DNA of 64,000 nt, taken from Diphasiastrum complanatum. Taxonomy: Eukaryota > Streptophyta > Lycopodiopsida > Lycopodiales > Lycopodiaceae. The DNA lies in the NCBI GenBank assembly GCA_029204225.1, contig CM055098.1, forward strand, positions 46,622,799 to 46,686,798, given 5' to 3'. Under the pieces are notes generated by a model. It was not told the DNA's origin, did not search any database, and was given only the letters and a program-made list of their open reading frames with translations. Shown piece after piece: positions 36,639 through 46,009 of the stretch (its first letter is position 1; each line of letters opens with the position of its first letter). A program made the translations under genes and the position numbers.

Positions 36639-38978
36639 CTAATACAGCCACGGCCTTCCGATTAGCATAGAGTAAGAAGGCAAACCCATTGGTTTGATAA
36701 CAATAAAATTCATGGTAAAAGGCTTGGCTTGTATATACACAGTAACGTTCTCCAGCTCTCCGACAGGCTTTCGTCGTGTTGAGTCTGCCAACTTGATATT
36801 TCGGTTGGTTGGTCGAATATCTGTCAAACCCAGAGCGTGAGCAGTTTTTTCAGTAATAATATTGACGCTCGAACCTGAATCAATCGGCACATGTTCGATT
36901 AAGCATCCCTCAATAGTAATGTCGATTTCCGGTGCGCCAAGATCTCCCAAATCAATAGATAATACTCCTAATTCTGGCAAGGGATTTCTTTTCTTCTTCT
37001 TTGGAGTAGAAAGTCCTTTTAACTGCCTGCGATAGTAAGTATTGTCTGCCAACAATTGTTCGAATGTGATATTTGGACGAAGAGAACCAATATCAGTTAC
37101 GATATCGTAATCTTTCGTCTTCGATATCGGCTTGTCAATCATGGCTTCCGACAGTTTGGTTTTATGAATTGATTCGTTCCCTTCTTCGAATGTGACTTTC
37201 CTTTCTGTAGCTGCTCTTTGTAGTTCTTCTTCAATTATTTCTTTCGCTTCTACAGATATATCTTTTGAAAACAAATTTTTAGCATTTCGATCATAGTCGG
37301 GATCATCTTTAATATCTTCTTTTGTTAGGGATTTATTCGTTCCCTTCTTCGAATGTGATTTTCTGCGTTTCTTCAAGGAACCTTTCGAGTTGGTTTTCGA
37401 GTCATCTTTCGAAGAACTCCTCGTATTTACTTTGAATATTGTTTCCATATTACTTGGCCAAGATTGGTCAGTTGTCCTCATTGATTGGTTTTCCACAAGA
37501 TCAATTTTTTGTATAACCGCATCTGCCGAAACTTTTCCTTTCGAGTCTACCATTGCAGCAGGTGTCGCTACATACTGGTATTTAGGTCTTGGCCTCTGTG
37601 GTTGGGGACAATCAGGATATTTGTGGCCTGGTTCTTTACAATTCGAACAGAGAGGTACATACCCAATTGGCTTCCATGGTTGCGGACAGTCTGGTGAAAA
37701 ATGTCCTGGTTCTCCACAATTGTAACAATTGCCCGAAACTGGTCTTGGAAAATTCGAAGTCTTTGTTGTTGATGTTACAAATTCGGGTGGATTATATCTT
37801 TTCGGTCCGAATTTGGGGATGGATTGCTGGAACGGTGTAGTCGTGCCTTGAACAAAATTTGTTGTTGTATCATTATTCTGAAAAATAAACAGCACCTCCT
37901 GTGTTGGATCTTCAACGTAAGATATATTCATTGTTCTGCAATCTTCCTTCGAATGTCCTGATGCACCGCACCTCGTACACCATAGTCCTGAATTGGAAGA
38001 AGATGATTTCGGTCTCTTGTCAGCAACCTCTGAAATCTGAACTTTTAGATCGTTGAATTTTTTGTTAATATCTGCAAGATCTCTCCTCCAAATCTTTTCG
38101 ACCTTTGATGTTGTTGGCTTCATCTCCGAATTTTTATCGTCCTTTCGTTTGGGTTTTCGTTTACTACTTCGTTCTCTCTCATCAGTCTCAGAGTCGGATG
38201 AGTCGTGTAATTCGGATTCTGAACTGGAGGAACTGGAACTGGATTCAGACTTTGAATCCTCTTCACTGCCACTGGAAACATGCTTAGACTTTCGACTTCG
38301 TCTAGTTGATTTTCTCTTCTGAGCAAGCTTAGAAGTCTCATAGTTTTCAGCACTTGCAATGACTACTGCTAAGGTAGTCGTATCACCTTGTCTGCAGTAT
38401 CGATTTATACTCGGTGGTAAACCTGACAGAAACCATTCAATCTGCATCGCAACGGGGTATACTCCAGTTAGTTTTCCAATAAGATTCTTGACCTTACGAG
38501 TATACCTTCTCAGAGATTCTCGACTCTTCTTCTCTATGTTGTTGAGTCTGCCGAGTACTCTGGATGAATAACCAATTTCTCTGAATTGGTGTAGAAACGC
38601 ATCTTTCAGCAGCAACCAGGTAGCCACTCGTCCTGGTTCGACTTGGCTGTACCATATGCGTGCTTGTTTTCTGAGAAGACCAGGAAAAATCCTCAGTTTG
38701 TCCGCCTCCGAACCTTCATTATTCGCGTTCGCAATTGATTCGAACTGCGAAACATAACTGTCCGCATCATCTGAGGTTGTTCCTTTGAAATAATCGTATC
38801 TGATCTTCGAAATTGAAGAAAGTCGGGGTGCAGGGCCTTCCATATTCGGTTTTAGTTTGGCAACTGGTTTTAACAAATCCGAATAAGTTTCAGCTCTATC
38901 AGAACTTCCAGATAAATTTCTGAAAAAATCTTCTCGAATCTTTCGATATCTTTCGAGTCGGGAAGCTCTGTTTGACAT
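36639..38978 (-). CDS. Gypsy gag-protease polyprotein
   Basis: A 779-codon frame. Residues ~45-210 form the retrotransposon gag domain (DADSYVSQFESIANAN, ADKLRIFPGLLRKQARIWY, LLKDAFLHQFREIGY). A long Ser/Glu/Lys-rich stretch follows, then three CCHC knuckles (CTRCGASGHSKEDC, CYNCGEPGHFSPDC, CSNCKEPGHKYPDC). Near the end lies an aspartic protease with PIDSGSSVNIIT and MLIGRPWLY. The frame stops at TAG right after GRPWLY, inside the usual end of the protease, and pol continues in the same frame. The TAG is therefore more likely a mutation than a programmed readthrough site. Gag assembles particles and the knuckles bind the RNA. Confidence 0.88.
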   Translation of the reverse strand: MSNRASRLERYRKIREDFFRNLSGSSDRAETYSDLLKPVAKLKPNMEGPAPRLSSISKIRYDYFKGTTSDDADSYVSQFESIANANNEGSEADKLRIFPGLLRKQARIWYSQVEPGRVATWLLLKDAFLHQFREIGYSSRVLGRLNNIEKKSRESLRRYTRKVKNLIGKLTGVYPVAMQIEWFLSGLPPSINRYCRQGDTTTLAVVIASAENYETSKLAQKRKSTRRSRKSKHVSSGSEEDSKSESSSSSSSSESELHDSSDSETDERERSSKRKPKRKDDKNSEMKPTTSKVEKIWRRDLADINKKFNDLKVQISEVADKRPKSSSSNSGLWCTRCGASGHSKEDCRTMNISYVEDPTQEVLFIFQNNDTTTNFVQGTTTPFQQSIPKFGPKRYNPPEFVTSTTKTSNFPRPVSGNCYNCGEPGHFSPDCPQPWKPIGYVPLCSNCKEPGHKYPDCPQPQRPRPKYQYVATPAAMVDSKGKVSADAVIQKIDLVENQSMRTTDQSWPSNMETIFKVNTRSSSKDDSKTNSKGSLKKRRKSHSKKGTNKSLTKEDIKDDPDYDRNAKNLFSKDISVEAKEIIEEELQRAATERKVTFEEGNESIHKTKLSEAMIDKPISKTKDYDIVTDIGSLRPNITFEQLLADNTYYRRQLKGLSTPKKKKRNPLPELGVLSIDLGDLGAPEIDITIEGCLIEHVPIDSGSSVNIITEKTAHALGLTDIRPTNRNIKLADSTRRKPVGELENVTVYIQAKPFTMNFIVIKPMGLPSYSMLIGRPWLY

Positions 38979-39036
38979 ATACTTATTAATGACGATGATT
39001 TTGTCAGTTTTATATCAACATGTTTGTTTTTGGCTA

Positions 39037-39054
39037 TCCCCGGCAACGGCGCCA
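39037..39054 (-). other. Gypsy primer-binding site (tRNA-Asp)
   Basis: TGGCGCCGTTGCCGGGGA on the minus strand is an exact match to the complement of the 3' 18 nt of plant tRNA-Asp, 12 nt inside the 5' LTR. Confidence 0.9.
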
Positions 39055-39066
39055 AAATTTGGTTTA

Positions 39067-40284
39067 TGTCGTGGTATACCAATTGTATTTGGTATAGTTT
39101 TGTAGTATTTAATGTCGAATCCCCAAGAGGATAGCTTCTTTATGGTATAATGTTGATATTGTTCTGACTTATTCGTATGATATAAAATGGAGAATTAGTC
39201 TGGTTGTCAAACAGACATTTGGGTTAAGTAACCAGTATTACTTAATGGATAAATGAATGTTTAAAATTGGAATATCAGTCTTCTCTTTCGAATCGAAGAA
39301 TTGGCGTTCTACAAGAGAATTGTTATCAGAGTAGTACGAATGTACTCCACTCTATCTGATTAAGGTGTCGGCAAGAATTCGGATTGATTTCGATGTATTC
39401 GTTCATCAGTGATCAAAGTTAATCTTATTCTTGGATTAACAAAAGTTAAACAGTAGTCCTCAACAACTAGTGTTCTCCTCAGAGTTAAATCTCTTGTATA
39501 ATCTTCGAATATGTTAGAAACATATGTTCGGAGATATTCAGAATACAGATATCTTATCTCAATTCTTCAGACAGGGACTATCAATTCAGTTGTATACATA
39601 CTTTTCTATCGATGACTGAGATAGACTTCTGATGATAAACGTTATTCGGGTATCGAACAAGTATTCGAGTGTCGAACAAATATTCGAATGAACGAATAAG
39701 CTAGTTTTAAGACAGTTCGTTAGAACACTTTTACGGATACACAGCATAGACTGTAATGTGCTTATGCAACTGTCTGACCAGAGATAGATTTATATAAGAA
39801 ATATTGTTAGAGTACTTCAGAAGATCTCTCACAAGTACATAAACTTTTATCTCTCAGCGAATATATAAACTATATCTCCTGGTGAGTAAGACTGAATCGT
39901 GTCTTCTCTTTATCATCTTCAGAGCGAACAATCACGTCTTTATAAATTAGAGGCGTGTCGCTTTACTGAATAAGGTTAACCAATATATATCTGACACGTA
40001 TGTAGATTATACCGCAAAGATGTATCTAACCCTGAGTTTAGATTACTATAGTTAGAATTGTCGATTCGGATCGAGTCGTTTCATGTAAGTGTCTTTATTT
40101 AAGGGTTGTTGTAGATGTCGCTTCATTGCTGAGGACTTGTCCTTTATATGTGATACTTAGTATGTCGCGAAAAATATAGGCAGGTCCCTTCATTATAAAT
40201 GTATCCAGTTCTTGTCTTCTTATGTGAATATATATTGCTTCATTCGGATGTATATTCGTTGTTTAATAAATACACATCTTCACA
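39067..40284 (-). repeat. Gypsy 5' LTR
   Basis: Right copy of the pair, 1,218 bp, followed by the AGTCA target duplication at 40285-40289. It is the promoter copy for the minus-strand transcript. Confidence 0.95.
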
Positions 40285-41880
40285 AGTCAAAATACATAGC
40301 AGACAGTGATCTGGTTGGCTATGAAATTCTCAAAAACTATTATGAGCTACCAGCGATGACAGAAGTAAAACAAGTAGAAGATGAAAGAGAATTACCGGAT
40401 TCAGGGAGAGGTCAAGATCGAGTACCTGACAGACTCGAATCACCAGTTTGAATTCTAGCAGACAAGGACGAACTATAATCGAACTCGAAACCTGCAAAAT
40501 TGAACTCGACTCCACCTGTGAGAAGATCTGACAGACAACATAAACCACCAGAAAGGTATGGTCAGGATGTTTTTGATACAGCCATCGAATTTTGTGGTTT
40601 CTCTGACGAGCCTCAGACATTCGAGAAAACTATTGATGGACCAGATAAAGATCGCTAGATTCAGACAATGGAGGACGAAATGTCATCCATGTATAAATAA
40701 GAACAATGTATGGACACTTGCACCTATACCTGATGGCAGAAAACCAGTCAAATGCAAGTGGACAAGATCAAAATAGGTCCTGTTGGAAAAAACATCAGAT
40801 ACAAAGCAAGGTTGGTTGCTAAAGGATTTTCACAGAAGTATAGGATCGACTACACTGATACTTTCTCACTGATAGTCAAACATACATCAATTCGCTTGTT
40901 ATTTGCATATGCAGTGGCTCGTGATTTGAAATCCATATTGTGGATGAGAAGACTTATTCATGGAACAACCACTTGGTTTTGTAAACCAAGAATATCAGAA
41001 TATGAATGTCACATGAATAAAAGCATTTATGGTTTGAAACAAGTAGCCAGACAATGGTATAGAAAAAAGGACGAAGCACTACGTTCCTTAGGTTTCAAAT
41101 CTCTATTTGTTGAATCATATGTCTATATCAAGCATGTGCAAAATGAAATGATCGTTCTAGCTATCTATGTTGATGACACATTTATCTTCTCAAGAAGAAA
41201 TCAATTAATTTCAGATGTCAAAAGAGACATTATTGAAATATTTGAGATCCATGACTAGGCTTGCAGATTCAAAGAGACTTTGAAGGTGGTAAGTTGTATC
41301 TTTACCAACAAAAGTACACTCAAAAGATTATTTAAGGATTCAACATGCTCGACTGCAAAGGTGTGCATACTCCCAAGATACCTGGAACAATATTGAACAA
41401 GGCAGATTGTCCGCAGACTCTCGAGGAAAAGAAGCAAATGGCCAAAACACCCTATCGTAGGCTGATTGGATCGTTGTTATATCTAGCAGACAACACCAGA
41501 CCTGATATAGCATTTGCAGTATACAGGTTGAGCCAATATATAATCAGAACTCGTTGCATTGAAAGTTGACAAAAAGAGTACTACAATATCTCCAAAAAAT
41601 GAAAGACTATGGACTGTGTTATTCGAAGGAAGTTGGATTTCACATCGAATCTTACAATGACGCAAGTTGGGCATCCATGAAGGATGATAGCAAGAGTATT
41701 TAAGGAGGTTGTACTCTAGTATCTGGCGCAGCCATTCTCTGGATAAGCAAGAAGCAAACAACAGTAGCTCAATCTTTCTGTGAAGCGGAATATGTAACAG
41801 CAACCAAGATGGCAAACAAGCTGATCTGGATTAAATAGATGTTGGAAGGATTTGATGAATCTAATTTTGAACCTCTTGCT
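40285..41880 (+). pseudogene. Copia family X, unit 1, 3' part (RT and RNase H)
   Basis: Continues the unit broken at 31271. RT is open at 40752-41258 with YKARLVAKGFSQKY, SIYGLKQVARQWY and YVDDTFIF (active-site YVDD at about 41170). RT C-terminal words follow at 41345-41569 (KTPYRRLIGSLLYLADNTRPDIAF). RNase H runs to about 41880 (DASWASMKDDSKS, WISKKQTTVAQSFCEAEYV). Several frameshifts and stops break it. RNase H ends early, directly against the LTR-like sequence at 41881, so its last part is missing. Confidence 0.8.
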
Positions 41881-42659
41881 TGATACTCAAAAGATTCGCA
41901 AAATAGTGTCTTCTAGAAACTTGTGGTTTTTGTTGAAACTCGAGAGATTCGTAAACAAAATCTTGTCGTGAAATATTTTGTTTCTTGTTCAAATCTCACC
42001 TGTCGGAAATGGTTACGAACAATTTGCGAATTATTCTGGATTTTTCTTCAAGCTCAAAATTGTCATCTATCGTGAACAATTCACAAAAAACGAAAAAGTT
42101 GCGAAGAGACAAGTGTCACAAACATTTTGCAAAACACGAAGCTATAACAAAGAGATAGACTATCGTGAAATATGTGCGAACAAAAATCATTCGACCTTGA
42201 AAACAGAGCATCTATTTGAATATCAACCGTCGTAAATGGTTAGATCTATTGTTACAAATTTAAAAGGCCAAAGGACCTATAATTAAAAGGACAAAAGACC
42301 TATCTTGTAACAATATAAATACATGTGCACTACTCATTGTAAAACAGCTCAAACTGAAGAGACTCTCAAACTCATTCAATCAGAGACACAACAACGAGAT
42401 AAGACAGCAAGAGATGTATATTGATTCAGATTCAAAATTAGAAATTCGTTTTTGATCAACAGTTTCTATTTGTCTAAAATTGTCCTAAGTTGTCTTTTAA
42501 TTCTGCATATTATTTCTACACGCTAATTCAATCAAGACAAATATTGTTCTACTTGTACATAGACCAGAAACAGACCCGATTGAAGACACTAAGTTTAGTT
42601 TGATTTATTCAAATTTTCATCGTGTTTTCTGTGCAAAAATAATTACTATTTTTCATACA
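41881..42659 (+). mobile_element. Copia family X LTR, shared between units 1 and 2
   Basis: Lies between unit 1 RNase H and a primer site of unit 2. It starts TGATACT like the fragment at 29121 and ends about ...TTTTTCATACA. It has a TATA box (TATAAATA, 42314-42321) followed by a start-site-like ACTCATTGTAAAACAGCTCAAACTG. One LTR serves as 3' LTR of unit 1 and 5' LTR of unit 2. Borders are approximate because unit 1 is truncated. Confidence 0.6.
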
Positions 42660-42683
42660 ATGTTATCAAAACGAAATAGTGCT

Positions 42684-42772
42684 GATACAGTGATATCAGA
42701 GCTTACAAGATTAGTGCCGATACAGTGGTATCAGAGCTTACAGGATCAGTACTGATACAGTGGTATCAGAGC
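42684..42772 (+). repeat. Triplicated 35-bp repeat carrying the Copia primer-binding site
   Basis: TG(A/G)TATCAGAGC occurs at 42691-42702, 42726-42737 and 42761-42772, exactly 35 bp apart, each preceded by (T/C)GATACAG. The last two match the initiator tRNA-Met site exactly; the first has one change. Confidence 0.9.
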
Positions 42773-44811
42773 GAGTCAGAGTCGATCTCAGCATTCTTAA
42801 TACATCCATCAGCAAGCCGCATCTGGAGTTATTCAAAAAAAAAAAAAAAATAGAAGATGTCGTCGATCAACAATATTCAGGCTAACATCACTATGATCTT
42901 GGAACCAGAAGGTTCGAACTATTTGATTTGGAAATTAAAGACTTCACTCATATTGAAGGGCGAAGGTCTTTGGCAATGGGTAGAACAAATGGTGTAGAAC
43001 CACTAGAGGTCTTTGCCAATGGTGTAGAACCACTAGAGGAGAAGCCAATTGCTACGCCTGGCAAAGAACTTTGAGAATGGAGTTTGAGAAATGACAAAGC
43101 TATATCAATTATTGCATCTTCAGTGCATGACAATATAATGCTAGATCTTACATCAATTTCAAGAGCAAAAGATTTATGGGAAGAATTGCAAACCAAGAAT
43201 GAAACTCGATCTTGTAATCAAATCATGTTCTTGGAAGACCAATTAACTTATCTACAATGGGACGTTAAAGACCTGAACACATTCGTACGAAAGATAAAAG
43301 ACCTGTTTATTTCCTTGCAGAATTCTGGCGCCGAAAATACAATTTCAAAGGAAAAACAACTTGGTCATTTTCTTTGAGCACGCGACAATGACACTTCAAA
43401 TGGCAATAGATGGAGTTAAAGAGGAAGTAGAACCTCGTGAACGCTATGATGACAATGGGGATTCCGAAAATGCTCTATTTACTCAGAAGAATGAATCTTC
43501 TAAAAAGTATAAGTTTAAGAGGGAGTCGTCTAAAAAGAATGAGTCTAAGACAAATGATCAACAATATGGAAAATAGAAGAAAAATTATGGTGATAAGAAG
43601 ATCTGCAACAGATGCAAAAGATCAGGTCACACAGAAGATAAGTGTTGGTTACCTTCAAAGATTGAATGCATTCACTGTCATAAACGAGGTCATGCAGCAG
43701 TAGACTGTTATCAGAATCCCAAAAACAAAAAGGAGCAGAATCGAGGTGAACCTTCAGATTCAAACTATGTCGAAAACAAAGCAGAATGTTCCAGAACAGC
43801 AAAAGACAAGACAACAAGGAACTCAACAGCTTATGTTAGTGTTGGTCTATGTTGTTCTTCTAATTCCAAAACTCAAGAAGTAGTACTTGATTCGGGAGCC
43901 ACATTTTGTTTTGTCTAAACAAATATTGTCTGAGTACAAGAAGACAAACTATTTGAGATTCATTATACTTGGAGACGGTTCTAAGCACATGGGTGATGGA
44001 ATTGGTGTACTATGTCTGGACATGAATCAGGGGACAAGAAACTGGAGGAAGTTCTCTATGTCTCTACTCTTGACAAAGATCTTCTATCCATAGCTAAGAT
44101 AGTCAATACAGACATGTCAGTAACCTTCAAAAAGAACTCTTGTAAACTATTCAAGGAAGATTTTTATAACCTAGTTGCTAACGGCAACAGAGAAAGAAAT
44201 TTGTATCACTTGAACTCAAATCGAACAAGCGAATCAAACTCAAGAATCGACAAATATACTGTGGCACAAGAGGCTATGTCACATGAATATAGATGCCTTG
44301 TACGAAGCCAACAAAAGTCAGATAATTGAAGGAGTCGAAATCAAAAGTAGAGATATTCAAACTACCTGTGAATCCTATCTTAAAGACAAGATGACTAGTT
44401 CGGTAAGGATGTTTATAAGGCAACTAAGGTACTTAAAATTGTGCATTTAGATATTTGTGGACCATTCGAAGTATTGTCATTGGTGATGCAAAGTACTTCA
44501 TTATGTTTATTGATGACTTCAGCAAGTTCATTGTGGTATACTTTATACGTACAAAATCTGAAGCTTTCGAGAATTTGTTGAGTACACGAATTGAATTGAG
44601 AAGCAAACATGCAATAAGTTGAAGCAGATTCACACAGATCATGGAGGTGAGTACATTTCCAACGAATTCAAGGCTTACTGTACTGATCGAGGTATTATGC
44701 ATACGAAGACTACATCATACACACCTCAAGACTATGGAATAGCTGAACAAAGGAATCATACACTTATGGAAGCTGCTAGGTGTATGATGCCTCTTCAACG
44801 AGGCAAACCAC
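42773..44811 (+). pseudogene. Copia family X, unit 2 (gag to integrase, truncated)
   Basis: Gag starts at about 42857 (SSINNIQANITMIL) and matches unit 1 closely, with a duplicated ~37-bp insert near 42970-43035 (GTCTTTGGCAATG...GTAGAACCA...AGAGG). The zinc knuckle (CNRCKRSGHTEDKCW...CIHCHKRGHAAVDCY) is complete here. The integrase core is broken by frameshifts (TDHGGEYISNEF, then QRNHTLMEAARCM). At 44811 the sequence switches within GAGGCAAACC into the Gypsy gag fragment, so RT and RNase H are missing. Confidence 0.75.
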
Positions 44812-45333
44812 TACTACATCCACGAATATTAGTGCTACTGCGGAATTGATTATTGACGAGTTCGTGAAACTTGGTCAAAAGCAGCAGATGCAGCTGGATA
44901 AGATGCAGTCTCAGTTCAATGAGGAGATGAAAGCTTTGGAAGAGGTGCATGCTAAGAGTAGCAACACAACGGAAAAGTTTGCTAAGACCTTTTCTGGTTG
45001 TGAAAATGTCTGGTGTTCAATTTGTGATGGAAATCACACCATGAACGAATGTATAACATTGAAACAATGAATGACGAATACTATTTGTCATGTGTGCAAT
45101 ACTATGGGACATGAAATAGCATTTTGCTTGTTTAATACTCAGATTATCCAACAAAGGTTTGATAAGCTTCAATATCGGAAACCTACTACCTATAAGGGAC
45201 CTGATCCTAAGAACTTTGGCCTGAAATTTCTTGAATGACTAGCTTTGTCAGCTCCACAAGCACAACAAGCTCCTCCTGCAAATTTAATAGAACCTAAGCC
45301 TTACGATGAGATGAAGTAGACTCAGTCACTGTC
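44812..45333 (+). pseudogene. Gypsy gag fragment (coiled coil and knuckles)
   Basis: Matches 28562-28740 (ACCACTACTACATCC...; FVKLGQKQQMQLDKMQSQF) and then carries about 330 bp missing there, including CSICDGNHTMNEC and CHVCNTMGHEIAFC, two CCHC-type knuckles. It ends where the Copia array LTR begins. It belongs to the same Gypsy family as 28003-28995. Confidence 0.75.
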
Positions 45334-46009
45334 TATACATGTCAATAATGCGATAGAGCACAAGACAATAGCGGATGAAACCGCATGCTTTACAAAGCTA
45401 ATTCAATCTATAAAGGAATAAAACCTATCACAGACAATAAAGAATCAATGCGCAAGGCATCTACTTTGTCTATCTTTGATAAGCTTCTGATGCTATTGTA
45501 TCACACACACTTGATCTTCAATCTCTAAATCAATCCGAATACGCAAATGGTATTCAATATATATACACAATGTTACAAGTGTGTAGATGAAGAAAATACA
45601 AAGTAAATGTGCTGTCTGTAGGAGATTGTGGGTGGCTGCAGTCATTGTCAAGTCTATTAGCACAGTTGCATGGGGTGAGCATGAAAAGGGTGCGACGTCA
45701 GCCTTTGTTGAAGTGAACATTGGTGAAGATGCAAAAAATGCGTCACTTTGATGAAATGCCTTAGGATTTGATTTACAGGGTGTCTTTGCTTCCTAGGGCA
45801 CCATTGGCATTTTGTAAGGCAGTGTCGCCTTTTTTCGCCTATCACAAAACACGTGTAAAAAATATAGTGTCACATTTTGTTCACCTTTTCTTCACCTGTG
45901 AGAATTTACATGTAAATATGCAGACTGCATGACAATGTGAATAAAAATACAGCACGAATGGAGGCAGATTAAAATGGGATTTAGGAGAGTAGAGGAGATG
46001 AATCCAATA
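45334..46009 (-). repeat. Copia family Y, unit A 3' LTR (5'-truncated on the plus strand)
   Basis: Matches the right part of the LTRs ending at 50049 and 61000. It ends AATCCAATA before a CCCCCCCTTAA block, the complement of the polypurine tract. Its left part is missing at the join with the Gypsy fragment. Confidence 0.8.

Larger units (their letters stand above)
31272..40284 (-). mobile_element. Complete Ty3/Gypsy element nested in a Copia
   Basis: The 1,218-bp LTRs at 31272-32489 and 39067-40284 start TGTCGTGG and end CTTCACA on the plus strand. The 5-bp flanks 31267-31271 and 40285-40289 are both AGTCA, a target duplication. On the coding (minus) strand the order is 5' LTR, tRNA-Asp primer site, gag-protease, RT-RNase H-integrase with a GPY/F-type end, an extra ORF, a polypurine tract (GAGGAGGGGGATA) and the 3' LTR. 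No chromodomain is seen, so it belongs to the non-chromoviral Gypsy group; Tat/Athila-like is possible. I count about ten differences between LTRs by eye (about 0.8%), so it is fairly young, yet pol has five in-frame stops. Confidence 0.93.

Noticed and set aside
36636-36644. Programmed TAG readthrough between gag-protease and pol
   Set aside because: The stop falls inside the protease end, and pol has four more stops of the same mutational type, so simple mutation is the better explanation.
37390-38322. Plus-strand open frames across the Gypsy gag
   Set aside because: They are shadows of the minus-strand gag-protease frame, whose motifs are unmistakable.
45493-45845. Conserved small frames in the Copia family Y LTRs (also near 49570-49910 and 60521-60861)
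   Set aside because: They recur only because the LTR recurs; they carry no domain and shift frame between copies.
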